Shown: positions 37,858-48,133, counted from the first letter of the stretch. The stretch: 64,000 nt of DNA from Schlesneria sp. (GCA_028291515.1 JAQGHU010000050.1:186001-250000), one strand, 5' to 3'. The notes: a model not told the origin generated them from the sequence alone. A program made the numbers and translations.

Positions 37858-38739
37858 TTATTCTACGTTCTGGACAATTTCCCGCATCCGTTCGACGCAG
37901 ACTTTTGCCTCCACGGCAGCGTGAGCGATGCCGACGTGATTGGACTTGGACCCAATCGTATTTACTTCGCGGAATAGTTCCTGACACATGAAATCCAGTT
38001 TGCGGCCTTGCGACACTGCGTCGTCCAGCAACTTCAGGAACTGCGACAAATGGCTGCGCAATCGAGTGATCTCTTCGTTGATGTCGCATCGATCCGCATG
38101 CAGAGCAACTTCACGTAGGACATCGGCCGGCCCTAATCGCGTATCCAGATCCTTGACCAAGTCGTTGACCCGCTGCAGCAGCTTGTCGCGGTATTCGATG
38201 ATGACCTGCGGAGCGAGGGCGGTGACCTGATCAACTTGGGCGGCGATTGCGGCACACTGAGTCCGCAGCTCGTCCGCCATCGATGCCCCTTCGCGACGAC
38301 GAAAGTCGCCCATATGCTTCGCGGCCGCCCGAACCGCCTGCGATACGACTGGCCACATTTGCTGAGCCGTGGCCGTATCAAACGCACCATCATCGAGGAC
38401 GCCGGGTAGCGACAGCACCGTGCTGAACTCCGGCGGTGCGAGAGACAGGTCCGCGCAGATCTTCTGCATCTGCTGCCAATAGTCAGCAATCGCTGCCGGA
38501 TTCAACCGAGGGGCGTGCGATGTAGACGAGCGATCAAACCGAATGGCTAGCGAAACACTACCGCGAGTAATGGTTTCGCGAAGCAAATGCTCGATTTCAG
38601 ACTCGAACTGCAGAAACCCGTCTGGGCAGCGCAGTGAAAGCTTGAAGTGCCGATTGTTGACACTGCGTAGCTCGATTCGGCAGAGCACGTCGCCCAACCG
38701 CTCACGCGCTTCACCAAATCCGGTCATGCTCAGCAGCAC
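37858..38739 (-). CDS. yicC: YicC family endoribonuclease
   Basis: A 293-aa protein starting at GTG 38739 (VLLSMTGFGEA, matching the usual MIRSMT-type N-terminus). The N-terminal YicC domain contains CRIELRSVNNRHFKLSLR. The C-terminal DUF1732 domain contains LHADRCDINEEITRLRSHL and GRKLDFMCQELFREVNTIGSK, both highly conserved. Family members have been described as endoribonucleases linked to small-RNA turnover. It sits directly upstream of gmk, a very common bacterial arrangement. Confidence 0.93.
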   Translation of the reverse strand: MLLSMTGFGEARERLGDVLCRIELRSVNNRHFKLSLRCPDGFLQFESEIEHLLRETITRGSVSLAIRFDRSSTSHAPRLNPAAIADYWQQMQKICADLSLAPPEFSTVLSLPGVLDDGAFDTATAQQMWPVVSQAVRAAAKHMGDFRRREGASMADELRTQCAAIAAQVDQVTALAPQVIIEYRDKLLQRVNDLVKDLDTRLGPADVLREVALHADRCDINEEITRLRSHLSQFLKLLDDAVSQGRKLDFMCQELFREVNTIGSKSNHVGIAHAAVEAKVCVERMREIVQNVE

Positions 38740-38812
38740 GGCATCTCTCGCACTGGAAATCGTCTCGAACTCGGATCACGCCAGGCGACAGCCTTACGCA
38801 AACAACAAACGA

Positions 38813-39460
38813 TCACTCAGGCTTATTCTCGGAAGGAGCCTTCTCAGCAGCGGCTTCTCCCTCTGGCTTCTTGGCAGGTTCGGCTGGCTTTTCAGGAACG
38901 GGATCCTTGGCCTCCGGTGCGGTTTCTTTCTTCGCACCATCTTCGGCCGCTTCCGGCTTGGCGTCCTTCTTGTCTTCAGCGGGCTTCTCAGTCGCCTCTG
39001 GCTTCGTCGGTTCGACAGCAGCGTCGGGTTTGACACCCTTGTCTGCAGCGCCATCCGTCGCCTTGGCACCCTCTGGTTTAGCACCCTCTGGCTTGGCCGG
39101 GGCTGGGACCACCACATCGTCGCCCTTCTTGTCCCCGTCTCCCTTTTCACTAGCAGCTTTGTCTTCGGCAGCTTCTTTGACTTCCGGAGCAAAGTCGCGA
39201 ATCATCGACGACTTGGTCCGGGAGTTACTCGCCAGCAGGACGCAGACGCAGCCTAGTACGATCCACACCGTGGCCAGCCAAATCGTGATCTTGGTGAAGA
39301 CATCGCCAGCTTTGGTACCGAAGGCGCTTTGACCGCCCATACCACCGAACGCACCTGCCAATCCACCGCCACGACCTCGTTGCAGCAGGATGATTCCAAT
39401 CAGAATCAGTCCCACGAACATATGCAGAAACATCATGCTGTAGGTGAGAAACATATACAT
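38813..39460 (-). CDS. secG: Preprotein translocase subunit SecG with long low-complexity tail
   Basis: A 215-aa protein. The first 85 residues are a normal SecG: helix 1 [30 protein letters not shown], the linker [18 protein letters not shown], then helix 2 [17 protein letters not shown]. The remaining 130 residues are Ala/Lys/Glu/Pro/Asp-rich repeats of the [11 protein letters not shown] type and are probably disordered. Ordinary SecG is 75-120 aa. SecG aids the SecYEG channel. The tail is on the side expected from a two-helix topology and its role is unknown. It is preceded by tpiA in the operon. Confidence 0.9.
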   Translation of the reverse strand: MYMFLTYSMMFLHMFVGLILIGIILLQRGRGGGLAGAFGGMGGQSAFGTKAGDVFTKITIWLATVWIVLGCVCVLLASNSRTKSSMIRDFAPEVKEAAEDKAASEKGDGDKKGDDVVVPAPAKPEGAKPEGAKATDGAADKGVKPDAAVEPTKPEATEKPAEDKKDAKPEAAEDGAKKETAPEAKDPVPEKPAEPAKKPEGEAAAEKAPSENKPE

Positions 39461-39547
39461 GCTAAACGATTCCCTGTTTCCTTGTCGCGGAGAGCACCGG
39501 TCGAGGTGGCTCCATCCTTCACGACCTATATTAGCGGGCTCAACGTC

Positions 39548-40318
39548 TCAGCGGGACAATTCCGCCGCCGCGTTGACGATCCCCATGAACTGATCACTCT
39601 TCAGACTTGCTCCGCCGACCAATGCCCCGTCGACGTTCGGCTTCGACAAGATTTCCTTGGCATTCTCCGGCTTCACGCTGCCGCCGTACTGGATTCGCAA
39701 CTCTGCCGCCAGTTTAGCGTCAAATCGCGAGGCCATCCAATTGCGAATAAACGCATGTGCCGATTCGGCCTGTTCTGGCGATGCCGTGACACCGGTCCCG
39801 ATGGCCCAGACTGGTTCGTACGCAATCACCAACGTGGACAATTGTGCTGATGTAAACCCGGCCAATCCACCTTCCAATTGCGTCGTCAAAACAGCTTCGG
39901 TTCGATTGGCCTGGCGATCTTCCAAGACTTCACCAACGCAAAACATGATACCAAGCTTCTGCGCAATTGCAGCGGCGACTTTCTTGTTGATGATGGCATC
40001 GGTGTCGCCGAAGAACTGGCGGCGTTCACTGTGACCCAGGATTACCCATTCACAGCCGACATCCAGCAGCATGTCGAGCGACGTTTCACCAGTGAAAGCG
40101 CCCGATTTCTCGAAATAGGCGTTCTGGCCACCCAACAGAACTGGGCTACCGGCCAGGATTTGCTTCACGGACCACAAAAACGGAGCTGGCGGACAGACCG
40201 CGACGTCGACAGCCGGATTGGATGCAGCCACGGCCGATGCCACTTCTCGAGCCAGCGCTTGCGCTGACTGAAACGTGGTGTTCATCTTCCAGTTACCCGC
40301 CACAAATTTTCGCCGCAT
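39548..40318 (-). CDS. tpiA: Triosephosphate isomerase
   Basis: A 256-aa TIM-barrel enzyme interconverting dihydroxyacetone phosphate and glyceraldehyde-3-phosphate. VAGNWKMN near residue 6 carries the substrate Lys, WVILGHSERRQFFG has the catalytic His, VIAYEPVWAIGTG has the catalytic Glu, and LRIQYGGSVKPENA plus DGALVGGASLK bind phosphate. All catalytic residues are present. ATG start at 40318. It is the first gene of the minus-strand run, 87 bp before secG. Confidence 0.97.
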   Translation of the reverse strand: MRRKFVAGNWKMNTTFQSAQALAREVASAVAASNPAVDVAVCPPAPFLWSVKQILAGSPVLLGGQNAYFEKSGAFTGETSLDMLLDVGCEWVILGHSERRQFFGDTDAIINKKVAAAIAQKLGIMFCVGEVLEDRQANRTEAVLTTQLEGGLAGFTSAQLSTLVIAYEPVWAIGTGVTASPEQAESAHAFIRNWMASRFDAKLAAELRIQYGGSVKPENAKEILSKPNVDGALVGGASLKSDQFMGIVNAAAELSR

Positions 40319-40387
40319 AGCCTGAATCCTTGTTCACCGTCAAACCGATTGATCCGTCCACCATCGGCTTCAATCAACTACCATGAC

Positions 40388-40414
40388 AAAAAGACCTCCC
40401 GACTTTGGGAGGTC
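40388..40414 (-). terminator. Rho-independent terminator after pheA
   Basis: On the minus strand GACCTCCC, loop AAAGTC, GGGAGGTC is followed by five T. It lies 20 bp past the pheA stop and separates pheA from tpiA. Confidence 0.88.
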
Positions 40415-40434
40415 CTGTTTAATCAATTCCCAGT

Positions 40435-41589
40435 CTATTCCACAGGGTCACTCTTGGGATAGGAACCCAACACTTCCATCCGGACGGCCATCTTCGCCAG
40501 ATCTTCCAAGGCTCGCTTGACCTTCGCGTCCTTCACATGGCCTTCGCAATCCAGGAAGAAAATATACCCGGTTTCTGGACCACGTAACGGAAACGACTCA
40601 ATCCACGTCAGGTTCAACTTCGATTGCTTGAAGATCGTCAGTGCGTCAGACAGCGAACCGGGACGATGCGGAATCTGCAGCAACAGCGACGTCCGATCAC
40701 GTCCGGTTGTCGAAGCAGGACGATCGCCAATCACCGCAAAGCGAGTGACATTGCTCTTATTATCTTCGATGTTCTCGGCCAGCACCTGCAGGCCGTATTC
40801 AACAGCAGCCTGCTTGCCGGCTACAGCAGCGGCACCCGGCTTGTCGCGAGCCAACTGAGCAGCGGTCGAGGTGCTGGTGACTTCGATCAGACGGGCTTGC
40901 GGCATGTTGCGACTGAGCCAGTCACGGCATTGCGAGAGCGCCTGCGGCTTGCTGTAAACTTCGTTGATGTCGCCTCGAGCAGCTCGCCCCAGCAGATTGT
41001 GATGAATCGCGAGTTGGATTTCGCCACAGATTCGGAGCGGCAATCGAGTGAACATATCCAGTGTGTCGATGATGCGACCATCGGTGCTGTTTTCGATCGG
41101 AACCACGCCAAAGTCAGCGTGTCCGCGATTCACTTCTTCGAAAACGGCCGGAATGGTGTTCACGGGAATCAGGTCAGCCGATTCACCAAACCGTTCGATC
41201 GCAGCCATGTGCGAGAAACTGAAAGCGGGGCCCAGATAGGCGACGCGTTGGACGCGCGCTTGATTCCGGACAGCACTTAGGATGTGGCGGAAGACGCCAC
41301 GAATGGTTCGACCAGGCAGCGGACCCTGATTCTCGGACTCGAGCTTGGCATACAGGTCATCATCGTTCCGCGGATCGTAGATGATGGCCTTACGATCAGG
41401 CGCGGCTTCAATCAATTTTACCGTCGCTGCGGCACGCCGATTGATGAGCTTCACGATTTCCTGGTCAAGCTTGGCGACTTCTGCTTCCGCATTCGCCGCA
41501 ACTTTCGCTGCCGATGAGGGCGCCGCTTTGGCCGAATTCGGTGCCGGACTTGGTTTTGCGGGCTTCTTTGGCACCGGTTTGCTAGCCAT
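40435..41589 (-). CDS. pheA: Bifunctional chorismate mutase / prephenate dehydratase
   Basis: Start set at ATG 41589 with GGGAG 8 nt upstream; product 384 aa. A Pro/Ala/Lys-rich leader of about 35 residues is followed by an AroQ-type chorismate mutase helix ([21 protein letters not shown]) to about residue 105. Next is the prephenate dehydratase domain ([60 protein letters not shown]) to about 300. The C-terminal ACT domain carries [11 protein letters not shown] and ESFPLRG, where the usual Phe-sensing ESRP motif reads ESFP. It converts chorismate to phenylpyruvate, with feedback control by phenylalanine expected. Confidence 0.94.
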   Translation of the reverse strand: MASKPVPKKPAKPSPAPNSAKAAPSSAAKVAANAEAEVAKLDQEIVKLINRRAAATVKLIEAAPDRKAIIYDPRNDDDLYAKLESENQGPLPGRTIRGVFRHILSAVRNQARVQRVAYLGPAFSFSHMAAIERFGESADLIPVNTIPAVFEEVNRGHADFGVVPIENSTDGRIIDTLDMFTRLPLRICGEIQLAIHHNLLGRAARGDINEVYSKPQALSQCRDWLSRNMPQARLIEVTSTSTAAQLARDKPGAAAVAGKQAAVEYGLQVLAENIEDNKSNVTRFAVIGDRPASTTGRDRTSLLLQIPHRPGSLSDALTIFKQSKLNLTWIESFPLRGPETGYIFFLDCEGHVKDAKVKRALEDLAKMAVRMEVLGSYPKSDPVE

Positions 41590-42069
41590 CCACCACACTC
41601 CCGATCAGGCGAAACTAAAGTTGCCCTCACCAGACTACGACAATCTGTCTGATGAGTCGTCACGGTCACACAGTTGTTTTCTCAAGGGCGAAATGACGTT
41701 TTTACAGGTGGTGTATCGCTTTTGCAAGCAGCGGGCAGGGGTTGCGCATCGGACCATCGAATTTCAAAGCCAAAATCGGAACGCGCTAAGGACGACTGCC
41801 AAATCGACATCGACAGTTTATTGACCTACTGACATCCACTTCGCCAAAATGGCAGCAGAGCGATCACCCCGTCAGGCCATCGAACAGCTGGCATAACGGC
41901 TAGCATTTACCAGTTAATGAGTTGCGTCAATCGATTACTCCGCATTCGGGATGGGCGCGATGTTTGCTTCCACGCTCTTGACCAGATTGCGGGTCTGCCT
42001 CGGCCTGAACTCGCTTCCCAAATCTCAAAAACAAACCACAAATCACATACTCCAACAAGGAACGGCAAC
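41590..42069. other. Divergent control region pheA / dnaK (480 bp)
   Basis: No gene is supported here: the dnaK frame is open from 41917 but lacks coding character before 42070. I searched for a CIRCE inverted repeat (TTAGCACTC-N9-GAGTGCTAA) and found none. Neither a clear sigma-32-type promoter nor a T-box or leader peptide for pheA was recognised. Confidence 0.55.
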
Positions 42070-43968
42070 ATGGCTATTCAAGAACGAATCATCGGCATCG
42101 ACCTGGGTACGACGAACTCCGTCGTCTCGATCATGGAAGGTGGCGAAGTCAAAGTCATCGCGAACCAGGAAGGGAATCGCATCACCCCCAGCGTTGTCGC
42201 GTTCACTGAGAAGGGTGATCGACTGGTTGGTGATCCCGCCAAGCGCCAGGCTGTGACCAACCCCAAGAACACGATTTACTCGATCAAACGATTTATGGGA
42301 CGTCGCCATAACGAAGTGGAATCGGAAGAAAAGATCGTTCCCTACAAGGTCATCGGCGGACCGAACGAGTACGTCAAAGTCGAAGTCCACGGAAAGACCT
42401 ATACACCTCCGGAAGTCTCTGCGCAGATTCTTCGTAAGCTGAAGGAGTCGGCAGAAGCCTACCTGGGACATACTGTCACCCGAGCTGTCATCACCGTTCC
42501 TGCCTATTTCAACGACGCTCAGCGTCAGGCGACCAAGGACGCTGGTGAAATCGCCGGATTGACAGTTGACCGAATCATCAACGAACCGACGGCTGCAGCA
42601 CTTGCATACGGCCTGCAGAACAAGAAGAACGAAAAGATCGCCGTCTTCGACTTGGGGGGCGGTACATTCGATGTCTCCGTCCTGGAAGTCGATCACGAAC
42701 TGGTCGAAGTGCTCAGCACCAACGGGGACACGCACCTGGGCGGTGACGACTTTGACGAAGTGTTAATCAAGCACATTGCCGACAAGTTCCAGGCGGAACA
42801 CAGCATCGATCTGCGAAAAGACGCGATGGCGTTGCAGCGACTGCGCGAAGCCGCCGAAAAGGCGAAGAAGGAACTTTCAGGACAGCAACAGACTGATATC
42901 AACCTGCCGTTCATTACGGCGGACGCCAGCGGTGCGAAGCACCTGCAAATGACCGTGACGCGCGCCGAGTTCGAACGGATGGTCGATCACCTGATCGAAC
43001 GTTGTCGCAAGCCAGTCGAAAATGCACTGCGAGACGCCAAGCTGTCGCCAAGCCAGATTGACGAAGTCGTGCTGGTCGGTGGTTCGACGCGTGTGCCGAA
43101 GGTGCAGGAATTCGTTAAGAAGATGTTCGGCGGAAAAGAGCCACATCGTGGGGTCAACCCTGACGAAGTGGTCTCGATCGGTGCCGCCATTCAGGGGGGC
43201 ATCATCTCCGGCGATGTCAAAGACATGGTGTTGCTCGACGTGACTCCACTGTCATTGGGCCTGGAGACCGAAGGGGGCGTGATGACGGTCCTTGTCGAAC
43301 GCAATACGACGATTCCTGTCACCAAGAAGGAAACATTCTCGACTGCCGCTGACGGTCAAAGCGCAGTGACGATCAGCGTCTTCCAGGGCGAACGCCCGAT
43401 GGCTCGCGACAACCGAGCACTGAACCAGTTCAACCTGGAAGGGATTATGCCCGCACCACGCGGTACGCCGAAGATCGAAGTGACGTTCGACCTGGATGTC
43501 AACGGCATTTTGAACGTCAAGGCCAAGGATCAATCAACCGGCAAAGAGCACTCGGTGCGAATCGAGAACTCCAGCGGGATCGATCAGACGGAAATCGACC
43601 GGATGCGAAAAGACGCCGAGTCTCACGCTTCCGAAGACAAGCAACGTCGCGAACTGGCGGAAGCCAAGAACAAAGCGTCGACCTCGGTCTACGAAGTCGA
43701 AAAGATCCTGAAGGAACACGGAGCGAAGCTGGATGCGGGATCCAAGTCGGCAGTCGAGAGCAGCATCGAAAAGGTGAAGGCCGCCGAAAAGAGCGACGAC
43801 GTGGCCGCGATCAATTCGGCAGTCGACGCCTTGCAGCAGGCCAGCATGGCCTTGTCGCAGCACATGCAAGCCGCGCCAGGGGCTGACGCGGGACCGCAAG
43901 CGGGTCCGTCCTCTGATGGGAAGCCTGATGACGGCGTGATTGATGCCGAATTTGAAAAGAAGAGCTAG
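42070..43968 (+). CDS. dnaK: Chaperone DnaK (Hsp70)
   Basis: Start set at ATG 42070 (AAGGA about 8 nt upstream), the normal N-terminus; product 632 aa. Residues 8-20 [13 protein letters not shown] and the later [17 protein letters not shown] and [17 protein letters not shown] form the actin-like ATPase signatures. The substrate-binding domain starts near [16 protein letters not shown]. The C-terminus is the usual GAP-rich tail ending [12 protein letters not shown]. No grpE or dnaJ is adjacent. A large inverted repeat and a TIR-domain cassette follow before clpB. Confidence 0.97.
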   Translation: MAIQERIIGIDLGTTNSVVSIMEGGEVKVIANQEGNRITPSVVAFTEKGDRLVGDPAKRQAVTNPKNTIYSIKRFMGRRHNEVESEEKIVPYKVIGGPNEYVKVEVHGKTYTPPEVSAQILRKLKESAEAYLGHTVTRAVITVPAYFNDAQRQATKDAGEIAGLTVDRIINEPTAAALAYGLQNKKNEKIAVFDLGGGTFDVSVLEVDHELVEVLSTNGDTHLGGDDFDEVLIKHIADKFQAEHSIDLRKDAMALQRLREAAEKAKKELSGQQQTDINLPFITADASGAKHLQMTVTRAEFERMVDHLIERCRKPVENALRDAKLSPSQIDEVVLVGGSTRVPKVQEFVKKMFGGKEPHRGVNPDEVVSIGAAIQGGIISGDVKDMVLLDVTPLSLGLETEGGVMTVLVERNTTIPVTKKETFSTAADGQSAVTISVFQGERPMARDNRALNQFNLEGIMPAPRGTPKIEVTFDLDVNGILNVKAKDQSTGKEHSVRIENSSGIDQTEIDRMRKDAESHASEDKQRRELAEAKNKASTSVYEVEKILKEHGAKLDAGSKSAVESSIEKVKAAEKSDDVAAINSAVDALQQASMALSQHMQAAPGADAGPQAGPSSDGKPDDGVIDAEFEKKS

Positions 43969-43992
43969 AATGGCCTGAAAGTTGATAATTCG

Positions 43993-44027
43993 TTCGGGAC
44001 GCTGCGAAAGAATCGCAGCGTCCCGAA
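43993..44027 (+). terminator. Long hairpin after dnaK
   Basis: A 15-bp inverted repeat, TTCGGGACGCTGCGA (43993-44007) with TCGCAGCGTCCCGAA (44013-44027) around an AAGAA loop, 24 bp after the dnaK stop. It is followed by AATCT rather than a T-run. It could be a terminator, an attenuator or an mRNA 3'-end stabiliser that separates dnaK expression from the downstream cassette. Confidence 0.6.
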
Positions 44028-44050
44028 AATCTGACATTGAGAGGAGATCG

Positions 44051-44371
44051 ATGATGGTTGCTGTTACAACCGAGTACGTCGACAACTTGCCAATGATCTA
44101 TCATGACGTTCTCAAAGCATTTTGGATGTTCAACCCATTAAGACGTGCCAACTACGGCGTCGCGTTTCAATCGTTGTATTCTGCTCTCAGTGATAAACAC
44201 ACGCTGGGGCAGATTCGCGAAGCTTGCGTCGCCATGGAACAAGCAGGCGTCTTAGAGATTCGTGATGGAATTTTTGCATATCCAACGCAGATCGGCGACG
44301 AGTTGATTGCTCTCGTGAACCGTGACCAACAAACCGAATTGCCGCCGTTTCCACCGCTTCCGACTAAGTGA
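44051..44371 (+). CDS. Small probable winged-helix protein, partner of the TIR gene
   Basis: 106 aa from ATG 44051 (or 44054), with GAGGAG immediately upstream. The sequence from about residue 20 (PLRRANYGVAFQSLYSALSD) through KHTLGQIREACVAMEQAGVLEIRDGIFAYPTQIG has the helix-helix-helix-beta-wing order of a winged helix-turn-helix. The recognition helix would be TLGQIREACVAMEQAG and the wing EIRDGIFAYPT. It ends in a Pro-rich tail (LPPFPPLP). The TIR gene starts 8 nt after its stop, so the two are co-translated. It may be a repressor or sensor for the TIR protein, or an effector-associated adaptor; I do not recognise a named family. Confidence 0.7.
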   Translation: MMVAVTTEYVDNLPMIYHDVLKAFWMFNPLRRANYGVAFQSLYSALSDKHTLGQIREACVAMEQAGVLEIRDGIFAYPTQIGDELIALVNRDQQTELPPFPPLPTK

Positions 44372-44379
44372 GGTCCGCC

Positions 44380-45000
44380 ATGCCTGCGGATTGGCAGATT
44401 GAACACTGGCCTGTATGCGGATTTCACGTTTTCTTATCGCACGTTGCGGAAGACCGGGACACCTTAATTCTGCCAGTGCTGGAGAAACTGCGGACGCATC
44501 GTGTCATCAGTTGGATCGATCAAGCCGACTATCCTACCGGAAGAGATTCGCACGAGGCTTTACGCGAGTCCATTTTGAAATGTCGACACATCATCTACTT
44601 CATTACTCCGTCACTGATTAAACAAGGGCGAGGCTGGACAGCGATTGAAAGCGCGTATGGCGACATCATCCAGAATCAACTGAGTGTGCCATCAGCAGCG
44701 CTGATTCAGTTCGAATTGCCTTTATTTTTCATGCCTGTTTCCAATCCTAAATTGGGGCGAACGGCATGGCGCCGCTTGACGGATCGTGGTGCGTTTTACC
44801 GAGTCGGCCGAAGTAGCAACCCCGTGTCGCAAGTAGACTGGGCAGTTCAAGAAATCGCTAAATTCATCCAACGTGAGGAATTGCAAGCGGAGGCTATTGA
44901 TGGCCGCCTGCAAAGTGATGAATCACTGAGAGAACGCTGCAAACGAGATCAGAATTTCGCCAATCGATTGCTGGCAGTCACACCTGCTCGCCTCCGCTAA
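44380..45000 (+). CDS. TIR-domain protein (putative NAD-consuming effector)
   Basis: ATG 44380 is preferred (GAGG 6 nt upstream); a GTG at 44368 would give a GTGA overlap. Product 206 aa. Residues about 13-110 form a TIR domain: FHVFLSHVAEDRDTLILPVL (strand A and box 1), WIDQADYPTGRDSHEALRES, and CRHIIYFITPSLIKQGRGWTAIE, where WTAIE matches the WxxxE pattern containing the catalytic Glu of NADase TIRs. The rest (about 95 residues) is partly helical with no recognised sensor domain. Bacterial TIR proteins commonly deplete NAD or make cyclic-ADP-ribose signals during phage defence. Such a role here is inference from fold and from its coupled small partner. Confidence 0.8.
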   Translation: MPADWQIEHWPVCGFHVFLSHVAEDRDTLILPVLEKLRTHRVISWIDQADYPTGRDSHEALRESILKCRHIIYFITPSLIKQGRGWTAIESAYGDIIQNQLSVPSAALIQFELPLFFMPVSNPKLGRTAWRRLTDRGAFYRVGRSSNPVSQVDWAVQEIAKFIQREELQAEAIDGRLQSDESLRERCKRDQNFANRLLAVTPARLR

Positions 45001-45009
45001 CAATCTGAT

Positions 45010-45032
45010 CTCGGTTTCGCATATCAACCGAG
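45010..45032. other. Inverted repeat between TIR gene and clpB
   Basis: CTCGGTT (45010-45016) and AACCGAG (45026-45032) form a 7-bp stem with a 9-nt spacer, 60 bp before the clpB start. It could be a weak terminator for the TIR cassette or an operator for clpB; no T-run follows. Confidence 0.4.
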
Positions 45033-45092
45033 TTCAAACTCTAATCCCAATCGCGCCGCATTACGCAACGCACATACTCAGGAGGTTCACTT

Positions 45093-47696
45093 ATGGCCTT
45101 CCGTCCTGATAAACTGACCGTTAAAGCTCAAGAAGCGATTCAATCTGGCCAAGAGCTCGCTGAATCGCAGGGCAATCCACAATTTGTCCCGCTTCATCTT
45201 TTGAAGGCTCTGCTCGACGAACAGCAGGGGATCGTTCGCCCATTGCTGGAAAAGATCGGCATCCGAGTCCCTCAATTGCGTGGGATCGTTGATGCGGATC
45301 TGAACAAGCTGCCACGCTCCTCCGGTGGGCAAACCGGGGGCAGTCAGGCCATCAAGCAAGTCCTCGATAAGGCAGCGGCACAGGCCGACACGATGAAAGA
45401 CTCGTTCGTGTCGACCGAGCATCTGCTGCTCGCGCTGACGCAGGTCGATGATCAAGCTCAGCGAGTTCTGAAGCTGAACGGCGTCAGCGAGGCTGACGTG
45501 ATGAGCGCCTTGAAGTCCGTGCGCGGGACACAACAAGTCACCGATCAGAACCCGGAAGAGAAGTACCAGGCCCTCGAAAAGTACGGCAAGGATCTCGTCG
45601 CGCTCGCTCGTCAGGGAAAAATCGATCCCGTTATCGGGCGCGATCAGGAAATCCGCCGCATCATCCAGGTTCTGTCGCGACGACGGAAGAATAACCCGGT
45701 GCTGATTGGCGACGCGGGCGTGGGCAAGACCGCCATCGTCGAAGGCCTGGCTCATCGCATCGTGCTCGGGGATGTTCCTCAGAACCTGAAAGACAAGACT
45801 GTCGTCGCGCTCGACATGGGAGCTTTGATCGCCGGAGCCAAATTTCGTGGCGAATTCGAAGACCGATTGAAGGCCGTCTTGAAGGAAGTGACCGAAGCCG
45901 CAGGGCAGGTCATCCTGTTCATCGACGAACTGCATACCGTCGTCGGAGCGGGTGCCGCGGAAGGGGCGGTTGATGCCTCGAATCTGCTGAAGCCGGCACT
46001 CGCACGCGGTGAACTGCATTGCGTCGGTGCCACTACGCTGGATGAGTACCGGAAGTACATCGAAAAAGATCCCGCGCTGGAACGACGATTTCAGCCTGTG
46101 CTCGTTAACGAGCCGAACGTCGAAGACACGATCTCGATCCTGCGCGGTTTGAAGTCTCGCTACGAATCGCACCACGGGGTGCGCATCACGGACGATGCGC
46201 TGATCGCCGCGGCGACGATGTCGGATCGGTATATCAACGATCGGTTCCTGCCAGACAAGGCGATTGACCTCGTTGACGAATCAGCCAGCCGCTTGCGGAT
46301 GGAAATGGATTCGATGCCCGCCGAAATCGACGAAGCGACGCGTCAATTAACTCGTCTGCAGATCGAAGCGGCCGCTCTGACGCAGGAACCGAGTTCCGAA
46401 AGCAAACAACGTCTGCAGGAGATTCGCAGACAAATCGCTGATCGCGAAGAGAGCGTGAATGCACTCAAGACTCGTTGGCAGGTCGAAAAGGAAGCGTTGA
46501 CCTCCATCCGTCCACTGAAAGAGGAAATCGAACGACTGCGGACCGCCTACGACCAGGCGTTCACGCAGGCTCAGCAGACGAATGCCAATGAAGACTACGT
46601 TCGAGCTTTCGACTCGGAAAAGAAGTTGAAGAGTGCGGAACAAGCGCTGGCGGTCGCCGAGAAGAAGGCGTCCGAAGTCGGGGAAGGGCACCGATTGCTG
46701 CGAGAAGAAGTGACTCAAGAGGACATCGCCAAGGTGGTCAGCACCTGGACGGGGATCCCTGTTTCTCGAATGTTGCAAACGGAAAAGACCAAGCTGCTGG
46801 AGATGGAAGATCACATCCATCAGCGGATGATCAACCAATCCGAAGCGGTCACGGCGGTGGCCAATGCCGTCCGACGTTCGCGGTCGGGAATGCAAGATCC
46901 GAACCGCCCGATCGGTTCGTTTATCTTCCTCGGCCCCACCGGCGTCGGTAAGACCGAATTGTGTAAGGCTCTCGCCGAGTTCTTGTTCGACGACGAACGA
47001 GCGATGGTCCGCATCGACATGAGTGAGTTCATGGAGAAGCACTCGGTCGCTCGCTTGATCGGTGCCCCTCCGGGGTACGTTGGATATGAAGAAGGGGGCA
47101 AGCTGACCGAGGCGGTGCGGCGACGACCCTACACGGTGCTGCTGTTGGACGAAATCGAAAAGGCTCACCGCGATGTCTTCAACGTGCTGCTGCAGTTGTT
47201 GGACGATGGCCGGTTGACCGACAGCCACGGTCGAACAGTCGACTTCACCAACACGATCGTCGTGATGACTTCGAATATCGGCAGCCAGATGATCATGGAG
47301 ATGGCCGGGAAGGAAGACGACAAGGAAATCGAGCGTCGTGTCATGCAGATCCTACGCAAAGAGTTCCTGCCCGAATTTCTGAACCGTGTCGACGAAACAA
47401 TCGTCTTCCATCCGTTGACGCAGAAGGAAATTCGTCAGATCGTCGACCTGCAACTGGTTCGATTGCAAAAGCGTCTGGAAGACAACGGCTTCACGCTGGA
47501 AGTCTCTGACGGGGCGAAGAAACAACTCGCGGAAGAAGGGTATGATCCGGTTTACGGAGCTCGCCCTCTGAAACGGACGATTCAGCAACGCCTGCAAAAC
47601 GAACTCGCCAATGCAATTTTAGGCGGCGAGTTCGAAGAAGGGGCTCATATCATTGTCGATGTTCAGAACGGCGAGTTTACGTTTGATCATCGGTAA
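45093..47696 (+). CDS. clpB: ATP-dependent disaggregase ClpB
   Basis: An 867-aa Hsp100 protein from ATG 45093 with AGGAGG about 8 nt upstream. The Clp N-terminal repeats ([18 protein letters not shown]) are followed by NBD1 with Walker [10 protein letters not shown] near residue 205. The coiled-coil M domain spans about 400-530 ([20 protein letters not shown]). NBD2 has Walker [13 protein letters not shown] near 613, [24 protein letters not shown] and [15 protein letters not shown]. The M domain marks it as ClpB rather than ClpA or ClpC. It works with DnaK, encoded 1.1 kb upstream, to rescue aggregated proteins. Confidence 0.97.
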   Translation: MAFRPDKLTVKAQEAIQSGQELAESQGNPQFVPLHLLKALLDEQQGIVRPLLEKIGIRVPQLRGIVDADLNKLPRSSGGQTGGSQAIKQVLDKAAAQADTMKDSFVSTEHLLLALTQVDDQAQRVLKLNGVSEADVMSALKSVRGTQQVTDQNPEEKYQALEKYGKDLVALARQGKIDPVIGRDQEIRRIIQVLSRRRKNNPVLIGDAGVGKTAIVEGLAHRIVLGDVPQNLKDKTVVALDMGALIAGAKFRGEFEDRLKAVLKEVTEAAGQVILFIDELHTVVGAGAAEGAVDASNLLKPALARGELHCVGATTLDEYRKYIEKDPALERRFQPVLVNEPNVEDTISILRGLKSRYESHHGVRITDDALIAAATMSDRYINDRFLPDKAIDLVDESASRLRMEMDSMPAEIDEATRQLTRLQIEAAALTQEPSSESKQRLQEIRRQIADREESVNALKTRWQVEKEALTSIRPLKEEIERLRTAYDQAFTQAQQTNANEDYVRAFDSEKKLKSAEQALAVAEKKASEVGEGHRLLREEVTQEDIAKVVSTWTGIPVSRMLQTEKTKLLEMEDHIHQRMINQSEAVTAVANAVRRSRSGMQDPNRPIGSFIFLGPTGVGKTELCKALAEFLFDDERAMVRIDMSEFMEKHSVARLIGAPPGYVGYEEGGKLTEAVRRRPYTVLLLDEIEKAHRDVFNVLLQLLDDGRLTDSHGRTVDFTNTIVVMTSNIGSQMIMEMAGKEDDKEIERRVMQILRKEFLPEFLNRVDETIVFHPLTQKEIRQIVDLQLVRLQKRLEDNGFTLEVSDGAKKQLAEEGYDPVYGARPLKRTIQQRLQNELANAILGGEFEEGAHIIVDVQNGEFTFDHR

Positions 47697-47830
47697 GAAG
47701 TGAACCACAGAATACGCGGAACGCACGAAAGGGATGCAGGTGATGCAGTTCTTTTCGTGTGTTCATGCGTTTTGTAGCTGGAGAGTCTTTCGGTCAGTTT
47801 ACGTAGGTCAGTAAGTTCCCTAGACTGCCC

Positions 47831-48001
47831 GTCGACAGGTATCCACTTCCAACAAGTGGACAAAAAGGGAAGCCGGTGTGAATCCGGCACAGGGCCGCTG
47901 CTGTAAGCGACCAGAGGTTCAGCGAACTTGCCACTGTGAGAGATCACGGGAAGGCGGCTGGGCCTCTTTAAGAGTCGTAAGTCAGAAAACCTGCCTGTCG
48001 A
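47831..48001 (+). ncRNA. Cobalamin (AdoCbl-type) riboswitch
   Basis: The conserved core GGGAAGCCGGTGTGAATCC (about 47868-47886) and the run CAGGGCCGCTGCTGTAAGCG are followed by CCACTGTGAGAGATCACGGG and GAAGGCGGCTGG. The B12-box-like segment AGTCAGAAAACCTGCC lies at 47980-47995. P1 is formed by CGACAGG (47833-47839) and CCTGTCG (47994-48000). It lies upstream of a DUF6580 membrane protein and a BtuF-like gene, which fits repression of corrinoid uptake when B12 is plentiful. Confidence 0.94.
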
Positions 48002-48041
48002 TAATGTCCGGCGCCTCGAGTCCAGGTCGACCGACAGGCAG
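47991..48041 (+). promoter_or_regulatory. Predicted anti-P1 hairpin of the riboswitch
   Basis: CTGCCTGTCG (47991-48000), which contains the 3' arm of P1, is perfectly complementary to CGACAGGCAG (48032-48041). Pairing of these two 10-mers is mutually exclusive with P1, so it should form only in the ligand-free RNA. This is read directly from the sequence; the switching behaviour is inferred. Confidence 0.68.
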
Positions 48042-48101
48042 ATTTGTCTGAATGACGCACGTGCGCATCGACTGCTTGTTGGCCAATCTGATACTCGTGG
48101 C

Positions 48102-48125
48102 CCCTTTTGCCCGAACCGGCAAGGG
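48102..48125 (+). promoter_or_regulatory. Predicted RBS-sequestering stem before DUF6580 gene
   Basis: GGCAA plus GGG (48118-48125), which includes the Shine-Dalgarno AAGGGA, can pair with TTGCC (48107-48111) and CCC (48102-48104) with a TT bulge. This would hide the ribosome site of the gene starting at 48134. It is a plausible output structure of the riboswitch; no folding calculation was made. Confidence 0.5.
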
Positions 48126-48133
48126 AACTGTCC

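Noticed and set aside
38871-39332. Ala/Ser-rich plus frame opposite secG
   Set aside because: Its low-complexity sequence is the mirror of the secG tail repeats.
41600-42069. CIRCE or sigma-32 element upstream of dnaK
   Set aside because: No TTAGCACTC/GAGTGCTAA dyad found; one TTGACC at 41978 lacks a matching -10.
45087-46175. 362-codon minus frame inside clpB
   Set aside because: Antisense to the ClpB N-domain and NBD1, which carry intact motifs.
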